Positions 12,316 to 23,530 of a stretch of DNA of 64,000 nt are shown here, in pieces (within the stretch, counting starts at the first letter, position 1; each line of letters begins with the position of its first letter). The notes under the pieces are model-generated. The model made no database searches. It was not told the origin of the DNA and saw only the letters and a list, made by a program, of their open reading frames with translations. Position numbers and translations under genes: made by a program. The DNA comes from Hirundichthys speculiger (taxonomy: Eukaryota; Chordata; Actinopteri; Beloniformes; Exocoetidae): the NCBI GenBank assembly GCA_018398805.1, contig JAGFBZ010001127.1, positions 1 to 64,000 of the forward strand. The letters are read 5' to 3'.

Positions 12316-12526
12316 CTAAAGCCGGCCAATATCGATCCATAACAATGACACGACCTGAAACCTCCATAGACACTGCAGCGACATGTTTGGAACCCCCCCT
12401 AATGGGGCCCCGACTGCCCGTGGCCGGCTTTCTGCGGCGCTTCAGGCCGCGCCCCCTTCTGCCAAATATGGAAGTGACCCCGGAAGTGGCCCCAAATTTC
12501 CCGGCGCCCCCATATTTCCCGGAACA
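12316..12526 (-). repeat. Right terminal inverted repeat of the 11.4-kb element
   Basis: This is the reverse complement of 1110-1305. It is uninterrupted, so it shows what the left repeat looked like before the 672-bp transposon entered. It is followed at once by the CCTG target duplication. Confidence 0.85.
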
Positions 12527-12530
12527 CCTG

Positions 12531-12642
12531 CTCCCTGGCCATTGCTGGAATCTGGTATCCACCTGCTGACTGTTTGTTAAATAAAGGTCATTACCGACTT
12601 CTAAGACTGTGTTGCTATTGGGTCCTTTCCACACCTGTTACA
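12531..12642 (+). mobile_element. Tail of the interrupted gypsy LTR
   Basis: The sequence continues the gypsy 3' region broken at 1109. It has an AATAAA signal (TTAAATAAAGG near 12578) and ends in CACACCTGTTACA, a normal kind of LTR terminus. This continuity supports the boundaries of the large insertion. Confidence 0.6.
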
Positions 12643-14653
12643 GATCTGTTGTGTTATTATATTTATTCTAGTACGTGTTAAAAAAAAATAAATTAAAAAA
12701 AACAACAACAAAGAATTGGCCATGGCGCCACTTTAGCGCCACAGGACAAAGAAAGTCACTGATCTGCAAAAAGTTTGTCTTTCACCTATCTGGGCGAGGT
12801 ATACTTTAAATCGCAATTAGCACGCTACTTTCATCTACAGAAACAAAAAAAACAATAAGAAAATTTAAATCTGCTGACTTCAATAGTGCTCTTAAGATGT
12901 TAAGGGACATTCATGTCCATTACTTACTAAAAATACAGTTGAGCTGCTTTTAAAGACTAAAAGGACTGGAAACATGGCGATTCAGACTAAAGGAACTGAA
13001 TGTTAAAAGGAACTGTATCTTTGTGAATTTTACAAACTTTCCAGGTTTCCAGATCAGGAAAACTCGTTATCTACATCAAGCACAAAACAAACTGTCATCA
13101 GAGCTGTGTCTGTTAGTGAGCATGATGGATCACTGTTGGCCGTTTTACTGTATTTTTCCTTCCTCAGAAGAAACTGCAAAGGCATATTTTCTGACCTGCC
13201 TGATCTTGTCATCTCAAGCTTCAAGATAGAGATGTGAGACCTTCCTTTGAAGAGGAAAAAGTGACCAGGTCCCACACTGAAGCGTTAAAACAGCAGACTG
13301 AAGAGACCACTAAAAGATGACGGTCACATGACATGACCGAGGAAACGAGCGAACTGGACGAATGGCGTTAATGTAAGGTTGGAAAAGTGATAAAGACCAG
13401 TTTAGAATGGGGAAAAAGTAGAATGTTTAGAAAATGGATGAGAAGACACCAACAAACGATTTATTATCTTTTTTTCATTTGCATTCACACTAATACATGC
13501 TATGACACATTCAGGCCGCTAGTGGCGCATCGCGCTTGTGGTATAGGATTTCCATGTAAATCCAAGTTAACACACACAGTATCTCCTTTAAATCAAATAT
13601 ACATAATAGGTGAATAGCATGTGACTCAGTAGTATGGCCTAACGAGTGGCTGTAATGCTAGCGGACCTGTGTAGTAGTGGGTGAAGATGACTTGCACGTG
13701 GTATTACTGAATCTGCTCTCATGCAATATGTATTTTTCTGGTTATCTGTAGCCAAATGGATATTCGTGTGTTATTGCTAAAACCAGGAAATGCTATTCTG
13801 ATTGCTCAAGTGAATGTTAAATTATATAAGAAAATATGTTTATGGAAATAAAGTTATTCATGATTGGTTTGAGACAACAAGGATAAAAAAGGATGAGATA
13901 GCCTTTAGGTTAAAATGGTAATTACATGATTTTGAAGGATGTGTTGGTTAAAAAGTAATTGTTAAAAACAAATTCATTTATTAGTTCATAATGATGAAAG
14001 GATATGGATGAGAGAACATGTTAAAAGGTCTCTGATTATTGGTTAAAAATGTATTTACTTAATGTTTATGTGTTGAACAACTGAGCGTTGGAAAGCAGAT
14101 GAGTATGTGAATATTGTTGTGTTGACAATGCTATAGAAATGGCCATCTAATACAACAGTGGGACTGAAGCTCAGGCCAATAAGTTTCATGACTCTGTTGA
14201 GTTGATACCTGAAGTATATGATTTCCATGTAAACAGGAAGAATAAATCCTGCTGCCGGGAAGTTAACACCAGCACAACGTGTATCTCCAGTCAAATAGAA
14301 TAATAGTAATATTAATGTGTGTAATTATTCTCAGTAAATACCTAACTAGATGACAATTACAGGGTTTTCCTGCACTTTTTGTTCTGCTACAGAGCAGCGG
14401 TGCTTGTTCCTGCCTACAAGCTCTGTCGTCCATGTCTTTAACCTTCTTTGTGCTGAATCATTAGGGTCAGTAATGTCTGTTGAAGAAGCGGCTTTTACAG
14501 AAATGTCAGATTGAGTAAAACGGATACACGGGGATCGGGACAGACCGACAGAAATCCTCAGGTACAAACAAGAAGTTTTTCAAGGTTTAAGAACAACAGA
14601 TTTTATTGAAATTCAGATTGTAACAATGAGGTTAGCTGCAAAATATTCTAGAA
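12643..14653. other. No gene recognised
   Basis: AT-rich sequence with only short chance ORFs. Stretches near 13545-13620 and 14215-14300 share wording (TTTCCATGTAAA, AGTTAACAC, GTATCTCC) and may be two diverged copies of an old repeat. No exon, promoter or RNA gene can be supported. Confidence 0.5.
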
Positions 14654-15558
14654 CAATGGTTCTCAAACTTTTATTACTGTGTACCACCTGAGAAACTGCT
14701 CAGCTCTCTGAGTACCACCATGATGACCAATTTTAAAATATAGCCATATATACCTTCTCAATTAGCTTTAAACACACAGGAGAGATGTTTGTTCCTTATT
14801 ACCTCCACTAAGGAGGTTATGTTTTTGCCGGGCGTTTATCTGTCTGTCTGTGTTCAAGATAACTCAAAAAGTTATGGATGGATTTAGATGAAATTTTCAG
14901 GAGTTGTCAGAAATGTGAAAAGGAAGAACTGAATTTATTTTGGCTGTGATCTGGAAGAAATCCTGGATTCTGGATTACTTTCAAATTTTTGATAACTTTG
15001 CAGTCAATGGGGCTGAAAATGTTGTTTCTCAATATCTCTGTTAATTATTGCCCAAATCTCATGAAATTTGACTCAGGGATTGACAATGGTAACCTCGATC
15101 AAATTTCAAAGGCTGATCCAGAACGCGGATTTTATTGCAATCTGTAAATAGCTATATGGGGGAAGTGTTGCACTTGGCGGATATCTGCGCTCTCCGAATG
15201 CTTTTCTAGTTGTGGTTATTTATTGTTGCCTGAATTGTTACTTTACTGAATCAAACATTTACAACTCTGTCCAACAATTCTCGCATTCTCATACTCTCAT
15301 ACAGAGCAAAATAAACACGCAAAAGTTGTTACATCTGCACTGCACCTGAATATGCAACAAATACTTTTATAAGACAATTTTAATTATCTCAAGCTACACA
15401 TTTAGTTTGAAAAGTATTTATAATGTATTGTATGTTTCTGATTTTTTTAAAAGTGAAAATGTGGAAAAAATGTGGAAAGTCATGACATTCCGCCATGTAC
15501 CACCAGAGAGCGCTCACGTACCACTGGTGGTACGCGTACCACCGTTTGTGCACTACTG
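14654..15558. mobile_element. hAT-type non-autonomous element with 8-bp duplication
   Basis: The left end CAATGGTTCTCAAACTTTT and the complementary right end (CAGTAGTGCACAAAC read inward) are imperfect inverted repeats. They are flanked by TTCTAGAA (14646-14653) and TTCTAGGA (15559-15566), one mismatch in 8. Both features fit the hAT superfamily. The interior is non-coding and holds a second repeat at about 14800-15215. Confidence 0.75.
14800..15215 (+). repeat. Nested interspersed repeat
   Basis: The block opens with CCTCCACTAAGGAGGTTATG and closes with CTGCGCTCTCCGAATGCTTT. It has the look of a compact dispersed repeat found in many vertebrates and sits entirely within the hAT element. I do not assign a family. 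Confidence 0.45.
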
Positions 15559-15566
15559 TTCTAGGA

Positions 15567-16329
15567 CAACTGTCAGGATTTTAGCAAATTCATTAAAATT
15601 CATTAAAAATAAATTTCAGTATTTTTAATGGGACTATTTCAGGGACTATTTCATTGACTGATTTGCTAAAATGTGTTGTTTGTTGCAACAAATGACATAA
15701 TTTTATTAGTTTCTAAATATTTCTTGATCCCTCAACCCCCATATCACAGGTTTCCATCATCTGCTTGGTTTATATAGCTTTGATTTTATTTGGTGTGCTT
15801 CCAGTGGTACAGACTCATAAAACGTACATGATTAAAATTGTATTTCAAGAATTATTTAATTAATTGCACACATAGAATTGTTTAAGGTGCAGGTGATTAT
15901 TCCACAGAAAAGAAGAAAGTGCATAAAACCAAGATACCTTTCTCAAATTTTGCAGAACTATTTCTGATAATTCTGGTTTAAAAAAAAAGTTGTCGCCAAA
16001 CTCGATCTGCTGCTTATTAAACAGCCGTCAGACTTAGAAGTGTTTCATTTTTCAAATGACCGACTGAACAGATGTGCCTTGAGCGTAAAAACATTTCCAA
16101 ATGGACCTCGCTCTCTGCTGGAAGACAAGTATTTGGATTACAACACTTTCAAAAACGATCAAGTCTACAGGAACTGTAGCCTCGGGACGACTTTTCATTA
16201 AAGGCTTAACACAAAGCAGAAACGGGACACGACAGTCTACAGAGGCACAAGAAAAGACGGGGAAAAGAGAAGGACCAATGTCTGTTTTTTTTTTTTTTTC
16301 TGTTTCTTTTCAAAGGCAGGATGGTTTCG
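15567..16329. other. No gene recognised; possible 3' UTR of the lectican remnant
   Basis: AT-rich sequence just downstream (minus strand) of the lectican stop codon at 16330-16332. It may hold that gene's 3' UTR. Short ORFs on the plus strand near 16100 lack any recognisable domain. Confidence 0.35.
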
Positions 16330-16589
16330 TTAATTCCACTTAATGTCCCAGTACAGCAGGGGAGCTTTCTCCGCGGCCGCGCCCACGACCTCCTCAGGCT
16401 GCTCAGGCTGTAAGGTAATGGAGTCCTCCTCTACTGAATGAGCTAGGAGGAAAAAAAGATTACAGCTGTTACTCTCAGGGGTGAGAAAAGAGTTTCCATT
16501 AAAAAGGAAAATACGTTGGTAAACTGGTAGATGTACACAGCTCCAGCAGTTCTACAAACCTTCTAAAAGGACTTTAAATAAGAGACTTT

Positions 16590-16829
16590 GGGCCTGATCG
16601 TACACCTCCCACAATTGTACACCAAATTGCGGGTGTAGGAACTTCCGCTAACCGCTATGCAATCTTCCGCTTCCCTAAAGCCGCTATCTGCTTTGCAAAC
16701 TTCCTTACTCACATTGTAGGTGTGGCAATGGGCATGTCATTTGCGCTTCGGTAGCTACCCGCGATCGCAAGATACTGAGCCGCTATCCCTTAAAAGCAGC
16801 TTTAGGAGGTTTGGAGGAAGATCGGGCCC
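16590..16829. mobile_element. 240-bp Harbinger-like MITE
   Basis: The ends GGGCCTGATCGTACACCTCC and GGAGGAAGATCGGGCCC are imperfect inverted repeats flanked by TTT on both sides. The interior (AATCTTCCGCT, ACTCACATTGTAGG, GGCAATGGGC) matches a copy at 51379-51570, so both belong to one family. It sits in the last intron of the lectican remnant. The 3-bp duplication and GGGCC ends suggest PIF/Harbinger. Confidence 0.6.
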
Positions 16830-16959
16830 TTTGTATCATATTAGTCCTGCCTCTCAAATTGGACAAACGAAATGAGCTGAAGGAACAAAGGCAGAGGCGG
16901 GACAGGCGGGATGGGCATGGCTTAGTCACCGACTCTGTTCACAGTCTTCATGGATAGAT

Positions 16960-17520
16960 CTTCTAGACCCAGCCCAGGAGGTGAGGGGTCCGGATTGATG
17001 ACCCTGGGATCACGTGTCTGCTTTTTCATGGAAGACGTGGTCCGGTTGGCTTAATCAAGCCAAGATCTTCAGCGTGCACTGGAGCGGCGTGCAGCCGAGC
17101 ATGATGAGGCGGGGATGAGAAGCAGCGCCCATGAACCTGGCTGAGATAGGCTGAGAGGGTCATTCGGGAGGGGCTCAGCACACAGCTGCTGTCCTCCACA
17201 TGGAGGGGAGCCAGCTGAGGTGGTTCGGACATCTGGTTAGGATGCCTCCTGGATTCTCCCCAGGGAAGCTGTTTCAGGTATGTCCAACTGGGTGGCGGCC
17301 TTGTGGTGCACCAAGGCACCACGGTGGAGGGATTATGTCTCTCAGCTGGTTTGGGAACACCTCAGCTTTCCCCTCGGAGGACCTGGAGTAGGTGGCTGGA
17401 GAGAGGCAGGTCTGGGCTTCTCTACTGAGGCTGCTGCCCCCACAACCTGAACTTGGTTAAGCAGAAGTTGATGGATGGATGGATGCAAGGATGGATGCAA
17501 GGATGGATGCAGGGATGATT
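16960..17520 (+). mobile_element. 3' fragment of an RTE-like LINE
   Basis: The plus strand encodes broken pieces resembling the C-terminus of the LINE at 47928-51297, including LRWFGHLVRMPPG at about 17218-17256. It ends in a (GGAT)n tract at 17470-17515 as expected for a LINE tail. Frameshifts and divergence show an old, 5'-truncated copy. It lies in the intron between the CCP and terminal exons of the lectican remnant. Confidence 0.75.
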
Positions 17521-18372
17521 GGCTGACTAATAGAAGCCAGATCATGAGATGAACTCACTTGGTATGCAGGTAATCAGAGCTCCTCCCATTGGCTGTCAGA
17601 GAGACATTTGATTACAGGATTCAGTCTCTGCACAAAACCCTCCTCACAGCAGTATCGCACTTTGCTATCGGTCTCATAACGAGACCGCTTCTTCCCAAAA
17701 AGCTTAGCATAGCGAAACTGAGGGGGTTCACCACAGAAGGCTGCAGGAAACAGTTTAGCAGTGATTCATGTTTTTTTTTCTTTTAAAAAAACCTCACAAA
17801 AATTGAAATGATGAAAACTCACAGATGCCCTTTTTGCAGGTGTACGACAGGTGGTAGTTGCATGGCACATCGCTCCAGTGGCCATCATCGTGCCACACCA
17901 TTACGGCGCAGTTCTCACCAGACAGGAAGTAGCTGTCAGGTTGGCCTTTTTACCAGTTGTCATAGAGCTGACAGAGAGATAAGCACATGGAAGCGGAGTC
18001 ACATGAGGCATCAGCCGAGCTGTTGAGCGTCACGCCGTCAACGCGTTCACCGGCTCTCACTTCACACCAACGATATCCCACGTTTATTATGCAAAGTCAC
18101 AAACAGTCCCTCAATTAGCTTTAGTGCTGTTAGCTTTCTGTAGCATCTTGCTGCTACATCCTGAGCTGCATGGGATGTGCTGCTATGTACTTAATCTTAT
18201 CTCGAAACCAGGAATCTATTCTTTGACAGGCCAACTGGATTGATAGGATCTATAAAGGTATTTAAGTCTTTTTAGGCAGAGGGTAAATCATTTAATTATC
18301 ACACAGATTAACTGACACTACTATTACATTGTTTTCAGATTGTCATAACTACTGACCCACAATAATCTACAC

Positions 18373-18480
18373 CAGGCGTGTCAAACTGATCCGTGAAAGG
18401 GCTGTGTGGCTGCAGTTTTTTGTTCCAGCAGAAACACAGCTGACTTCTTTCATTCAGTCAACTGAATCAGTTTTTACTAG
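18373..18480 (+). mobile_element. hAT-like terminal fragment
   Basis: CAGGCGTGTCAAACTGATCC resembles the CAGGGGTGTCAAAC termini of hAT elements. Only the left end is visible; no matching right end or duplication was found. Confidence 0.35.
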
Positions 18481-18495
18481 GGCCGGGCAAGTTAA

Positions 18496-18878
18496 AGGTG
18501 GGGTAGGTGTTCTTTTTTTTTGAAGCACTTTTTACAACATTGTCTAAAAACCTTTTCACATTCCCATTGCGCCCACTGAAATAAAATGTTTGCAAAAAAA
18601 ACGAAACGTTTTGGTCCGATTCTGACCAATCAAAATATTAATCACCATTACTTTCATTGGCTGCCTAATATGTCCATCAAATATCAATGCACTCCCACCA
18701 CCCTCCCTCCCTCCCTGCGGTTCATGTAGTCATGAATCGTGTGAAGGCGTGGTTTCGAGGGGTGAGCTGAAGAGGAGGAGGCGGAGCCTTTGAGAGGAGG
18801 GAGGGAGTGTATATTTTCAAAATCTCACTTGAGTTGGATTGCTGGAACCTTTTTTTTCAAAGAACACTTACCCCACCT
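18496..18878. mobile_element. 383-bp MITE inserted at TTAA
   Basis: The ends AGGTGGGGTAGGTGTTCTTT and its complement (one mismatch, AGGTGGGGTAAGTGTTCTTT) are flanked by TTAA (18492-18495 and 18879-18882). A TTAA target fits piggyBac- or Kolobok-type transposons. The surrounding sequence (GCCGGGCAAG-TTAATGCATTATTATCG, then GTTAACGC) looks like another dispersed element that this one entered. Confidence 0.7.
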
Positions 18879-19624
18879 TTAATGCATTATTATCGTGTTA
18901 ATTCATTAATTTATTAACGCCGACATTTATTTTATCGCGCGTTAACGCATGTTGCTCACATGCTTTTGTTTTGAAAAGTCTGTTACTGGCTGCAGTGGAA
19001 GCGGAAGACAATTGGCAGGAAACATGCGGTAAAGCTAAAGAGACGTGGAGAATGGTAAAAATCTGTGTACTTTACAATTCGGGTAGCAACTCATGTAGCA
19101 ATATTAGCAATTCTGTCTGAAGAAAGAAAATTCTGGACTGCAACAAAAATTTAGCATCATTCCTCCATGTTACATCAGATCTGCTCCATGTGTTCACTGT
19201 CCTGCTGTTCTCTAGCTGGTTACTTCAGTGCGGCTCCATCTAGTGGCACAGATGTGTAATGACTACAGAATGTCCAGTCCTCGATTATAAAACAAATTCA
19301 GTTCTGCGGCCCGTTTTTTTCATTTCAATTGACAATTGAAAATTGAAAGAATGAATGATACACAGATTGGTAAAGTTACTGAACTTTAACATGGACATTT
19401 TCATTTTAAAGTTCTCCCAGACTGAGGAATTGACAGAAACAAGGTTATTTGTAACAACTGACAAGTTGAACTCCCCCGTTAAATGCTTCTAATGTTACCT
19501 CAGAAATTGCCTGTGTTAATGTTCTGATTGTGTTGGTCACAATCATTTTGTTGGATTTTGTTTGTAAACTTAAAAAAAAAAAAAAAAAACAGGATGACAT
19601 TAATGCCCTGGCAGTGGCAATAAC

Positions 19625-20873
19625 AGGGGTGTCAAAGGGAAATTGGAGAAAACTCAGAAGTGGGTCGCGAAGTGGGGGTGGGGGTGGGGGGGATGGTTAG
19701 GGTTAGGGGCTCGAGAAAATTTTGAGCACTCTCGGGGTGCTTTAGGAGGCATTTTGAGCACAGCACTGTGTATTTGGGAAGCATCAAGTTGTCCATATAG
19801 TTACTTTGAATGCCACATAATCAGATTTAACATCATATTTAATAAATTATTTATTTATTTAATAAAGCTTTCCCTCAACAGAAAATAAAAGATAAAAATG
19901 GCACAAAGTTTAATTATTCCTGCTAATGTGAGAATACACTGAGCATAAGGCTGAGGTTAGATATCAAAAATAAAAGTAGTTGTTATGAAACAATTAAGTT
20001 GCCTATTAAAGCAAAAATTCAGAATGACTAGTGATTCAGTCACTCGTGAACTTTAACAGTAAAACATCACTGACAACAAGATACATGGATCCAAAACTTT
20101 AGTAAGCAGTTATAGAAAATAGCATGTTAAATTCAACATGTCTTTTTGATGCCTGTAACTCTGAACATTAGCTTTCCTAATTTTTTTTTAATCACAAAAA
20201 GCTCTAAACACTGAATAACTAATACTTCAGGCATGAAAATTCCTCACCTTTCAGCGAAATTTGCAGTTTTGAAGTCGAAAAGGGTGACCTACGTGAATCG
20301 TGTAGATCCGAGGAGTTTTCTATTTTGAGAGGGGAGGGGGTCGGAATTGAGAGAATTTAAAAAAAAATGTAATTATCATATAATTGCCCTAATATGCAAA
20401 CTGAGCACTTCAGAAATGATGTCCACACCGGGGACAAGGCAGACGAGTGTACGTTTCCTACCTACATTTACCAGTGGTGAGAAGCACTGTATATTTCATC
20501 CGCTTTGTCTAACAATAAATAAGTACAATAAGGAATAAACATCTCTGCTGTGAATTTAAAGCTAATAATGATCCATCCAAACAAGAAAGGGAGAAGTAAT
20601 ATCAGAAAATATGTGCTTCGGGCTTACTTTGACTGTTGATTTGGCTGTGATGGCAGCTGGATTGTCAACGGGCTCAGTGCGCATGCCCTGGTCTCAATCA
20701 ACCAATCGAAATCGAGAATTCACGTCACGTTCGTGGAGGGTACCCCCCCCCCCCCCCCCCCCCCACCCCCCCCCCCCCCCCCCCGAAAATATTAAACCGG
20801 ATTTGCACATATCTCAAAAATGACCCCCAGGATGGAAAAAAAGTCGGAAATCCGCGGAAAAGTGACACCCCTG
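19625..20873. mobile_element. Possible hAT element with CAGGGGTGTCA ends
   Basis: An exact 11-bp inverted pair, CAGGGGTGTCA at 19625 and TGACACCCCTG ending at 20873, bounds the region. The flanks do not show a matching 8-bp duplication, so either the element is a composite or one end belongs to another copy. The interior is AT-rich, contains the C tract at 20743-20784 and has no credible ORF. Confidence 0.45.
20743..20784. repeat. 42-base C tract with one A
   Basis: Almost pure C on the plus strand (G on the minus strand), broken by a single A at 20765. Tract length is likely unreliable in any assembly. Confidence 0.9.
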
Positions 20874-20879
20874 ATGATT

Positions 20880-21117
20880 GTTGCTGATTCTGACGACATG
20901 ATACAAAAGATTGGAGATTCTTTTGGCAGTGCATCCCATCGACAGATGCGCTTCCTTATAAACACAGTTTGCCGCGTCACTGTCAGTTCGATACAGTACC
21001 TGTATCGGTCATGTAACTTTTTTAAAGCGAAACGCGCATTGACACGTACCGACACGGGTGTTGCTCTCTGAGCTCGACGCATGCGCCGACGCATTGGTGT
21101 TGCTGGATTCATCACTA
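20880..21117 (-). mobile_element. Terminal fragment of a hAT transposon
   Basis: This stretch closely matches 37000-37239, the right part of the hAT element at 36410-37239, including GCAGTGCATCCC, CGACAGATGCGCTTCC and the end CATCACTA. The other part is missing; the CAGGGGTGTCA element abuts it on the left. Confidence 0.7.
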
Positions 21118-21553
21118 GTGGGTAGTGAAGGAGGAGGTAACTATGGTGCGGTCGCGGACAAACGACTTCCAGGCACTTTGTTTACAATCTGTTTAGCTCG
21201 TCTAGAGTGGTACAATGAAAAAGTTACAGAGAAAAACGGCAACTCTGTGTCAACAGCGCCATATCGCCATGTTTTTTCAGTTGTTCACTTCGGTCCAGTT
21301 GTCATTGAAACATGAGGCTCTGTGAAGACTGCTACTAACCAATGTCAGCCTTGGCCATTGTCACATGACTTGTGGTAAAGCTCTTGAGTTGCAGCGAAAA
21401 TTTTGTGTAGACACAAAAAAATTACAAAGTAATTTGTTATGATTTCAAGTGCAGATCATACAATTTAATGCTGCACATTGATCTGAAAAATAGTACTTTG
21501 ATCTGAAAAATAGTTAAGTTTTGTTTTTCTGTAACCAGTCCTACCATTTCCTT

Positions 21554-21591
21554 GAAACTGAAAGTGAAAGTGACTGTTCTTCAGTATAAAA
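21554..21591 (+). promoter_or_regulatory. ISRE and TATA box of the GVIN-like gene
   Basis: GAAACTGAAAGTGAAAG (21554-21570) is a strong interferon-stimulated response element with three GAAA cores. TATAAAA follows at 21585-21591, placing a start near 21615. A first exon then ends at the donor CAG|GTAGGT (21711-21716). Related promoters lie at 45793 (+) and 56016 (-). The arrangement predicts induction by type I or II interferon through IRF/STAT factors. Confidence 0.8.
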
Positions 21592-21614
21592 GGACAGACT
21601 ATGTGCTGACATTC

Positions 21615-21713
21615 ACAGTAAGACGGTTGCAGTTACATCTCGTGCGAACGGTTTCCTGACAAACTGATCTTCTTGGTTAGAAATTTCAAACCGTAAATGT
21701 AAAAGATGTTCAG
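21615..21713 (+). other. Probable non-coding first exon of the GVIN-like gene
   Basis: It starts about 25 bases after the TATA box and ends at a good donor (GTAGGT at 21714). There is no long frame in it, so it is read as 5' UTR. The second copy at 45.8-46.0 kb has the same layout and donor sequence. Confidence 0.55.
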
Positions 21714-21840
21714 GTAGGTCTTTTTTTTTCTCTCGATCTACACTCATCTACCAATATTTCATTAAAAAAATCTGATTGATTATTTTTTTCCTTTACTGAA
21801 ATGTAATATCTATGCAATGTGTCTTATTTTATAAAGGTTA

Positions 21841-21869
21841 GGATTAGATTAGATTAGATTAGATTAGAT
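21841..21869. repeat. (AGATT)n microsatellite
   Basis: Five to six copies of the pentamer in intron 1 of the GVIN-like gene. Confidence 0.85.
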
Positions 21870-22142
21870 GAACTTTATTCATTTAAATTTGTTGACTTTG
21901 AAGAAATAAATAAGTAGATAAGTACGTTATTCAGAATTTGATAACTCAGGAGAAAGAGGTGACTATATATGAAGACAACTTATGAAAAAAAAGTAAGAGT
22001 TTGATACAGAAAAAAATGTGTAATTAGAATTCATTATTATCATTAATCATCATTTCACTGAAGCTAATTTGTAAATATTTCTCACATTTATGAAGGAACT
22101 GGTTTGAATTATATAGACACGACTGAGAATACATCTGTAACA

Positions 22143-23257
22143 ATGGATTACTCAGAGGACGAAGAGGTAATGTATAAGTACCACAATAAATGGAGACGAC
22201 ACAAACTCTTTATATGTATTTTTTTAACTTCATCATTTCATCTAAGACAACTTTTTTCTATATTTATTAAGGAGTTTTTTGATGCAGATGATTCCTTCCT
22301 TGAGCCTCACAGTGAGGAAGGAGGCTCTGCTGTCTCACTGAAAGCTGACTGTAAGTATGACTGATGGGGGTGCAGATGTGCAGTTTTAAGAAAGTCTGAC
22401 AACTAAGATCATGCTATGATCTTAAGTTACAGACTATTATTGCTCTTCTTCCAGATGTTCCTCCTCCAGCAGTAACAGTCCTCCATGCTGGCAGTGAGAC
22501 TGTTTCTCTGCAGTTTGTTAGATACCAGCTTCATGTAGAGTACACCTGTCAGAGACAGAGAGGCAGGGTGGTAACTGAAGACTGCAACAGAGTAGATGTT
22601 GGAGGACTGATTCCTGGGACTGAGTATACTTTTAACATCAAAAGGGTTGCAGAAAATGGAAATGAGAGTGAAGCCACCTCTACGTCTGTATTTACAGGTA
22701 AATCTGGCAGAAAATGTGATGCTTGAAAATCATTTCACAGATTATGGAAGCACACTTATTTGCTGAAAGGCCACAAACAGCAGATGAATTTGGTTTTTAT
22801 CTTATTTGAGGTCTGTTTGTATAATGTATAATGCGTCTGTCACTTTTCAAATATATTCACTTTAAATTTAGTTCACTTTCCAGAGTACATGACATTACAA
22901 AAACTCTTTGTTCTCAAATAGATTTAAAAGAAAAAGATGGCTTGAACGTTTACCTTTGAGAAACTATTTGTTTTTTTCTTAATGTCACTGTCACAGCACC
23001 AGTTCCTCCTACTGGGGTAACAGTCTCCAGTATCACCAGTGAGTCACTGTCTCTGCAATGGGAACGTCCCCCTGGTGAAGTGGAGTCTTTCACTGTGACC
23101 TGCTGCACTGAAGGAGAAACTGTGGAAGAGATGAAAACAGACACCAACAGAGTTACGTTCAGCAGCCTGAGGCCAGGGGTGTGTTATTCCCTCAGTGTTT
23201 CTGCACAACTGACAAACGGAGCAACGAGTGATCCAGCTTCAATAACTGCCAAAACAA
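22143..23257 (+). CDS. GVIN-like GTPase, N-terminal exons with two fibronectin-III domains
   Basis: This is the 5' coding part of the interferon-induced very large GTPase-like gene completed at 38825-43496. ATG at 22143 opens MDYSEDEE and stops at the donor GAG|GTAATG (22166). Exon 22272-22350 encodes an acidic piece (FLEPHSEEGG). Exon 22455-22697 encodes a first FN3-like domain (PPPAVTVLHAGSETVSLQF, then PGTEYTFNI). Exon 22997-23257 encodes a second FN3 domain (VPPTGVTVSSITSESLSLQW, then PGVCYSLSV) and ends ACA A|GTAAGT. Phases are 0, 1, 1, 1, and the last fits the acceptor at 38825 exactly. The products act in the cytosol or nucleus in mammals; FN3 modules may mediate protein contacts. All four exons are open with good splice sites. 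Confidence 0.75.
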
Positions 23258-23530
23258 GTAAGTCAACGAAAGGAAACAGATTAATAAAGCAGAATTATAT
23301 AAATAAGTGTTCCTTTAAAATAAAGATTACAAAAGAATATGAAACAAAACAACAATGCTTTAATTTGGATTTCCTGTTTTGAATGTGGTTGCCTGTTTCC
23401 TACTGTCCTCCCAGCAATTAACTTCAAATATGTTGGGCCACACATGTGATCACAGAGACCGCATGATTTTCTGAGACAAAGAAGGACAAATGAAATCTTT
23501 TAAAACTCAAATCCCCAGCATTCCTTGCAA

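Larger units (their letters stand above)
1110..12526. mobile_element. 11.4-kb inverted-repeat element with internal satellite arrays
   Basis: The left edge (1110-1305) and the right edge (12316-12526) are about 200-bp inverted repeats of each other, beginning TGTTCCGGGAAATATGGGGG. The 4-bp sequence CCTG flanks both sides (1106-1109 and 12527-12530). Outside it the gypsy element reads on without a gap, which fixes the boundaries. Inside each inverted repeat lies an array of about 180-bp satellite units pointing inward, roughly 3 units at left and 39 at right, around a core of about 2.6 kb. This is the build of a DNA transposon with long terminal inverted repeats and subterminal repeats. No transposase catalytic domain was recognised, so the superfamily is unassigned and the element is probably non-autonomous. 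Confidence 0.8.
16330..17967 (-). pseudogene. bcan: Brevican-like lectican, last three exons, with a stop and a frameshift
   Basis: Three exons in order on the minus strand match the end of a lectican, an extracellular hyaluronan-binding proteoglycan core. Exon 17823-17967 (145 nt) encodes the end of the C-type lectin domain, with [12 protein letters not shown] and [15 protein letters not shown]. Exon 17559-17740 (182 nt) encodes the Sushi/CCP module (CGEPP, RYETDSKVRY, GFVQR). Exon 16330-16442 encodes the C-terminal tail ending DIKWN. Splice sites are good (ACAG-type acceptors; GTGAGT donors at both internal ends) and phases agree. Two defects: TAA at 17950-17952 in the lectin exon, and one missing base near the end of the CCP exon (W-EE then stop; 182 instead of a frame-keeping 183). 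Upstream exons were not found. Wording is closest to brevican from memory; the paralogue is not proven. Confidence 0.7.

Noticed and set aside
16101..16343. Plus-strand frames near 16.1 kb with fairly protein-like wording
   Set aside because: No splice sites or domain; it lies in the probable 3' UTR of the lectican remnant on the other strand.
18000..18110. Possible further lectin-domain exon of the brevican remnant
   Set aside because: One frame is open on the minus strand, but it lacks the WIGLND-type and WSDG-type residues expected for the preceding exon.
19690..19712. Telomere-like GGTTAGGGTTAGGGG
   Set aside because: Only about two repeat units, with no wider array; it is probably chance or a tiny interstitial remnant.
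20611..20934. Open frames across the C tract encoding proline or glycine runs
   Set aside because: They come from the homopolymer and have no support on either side.
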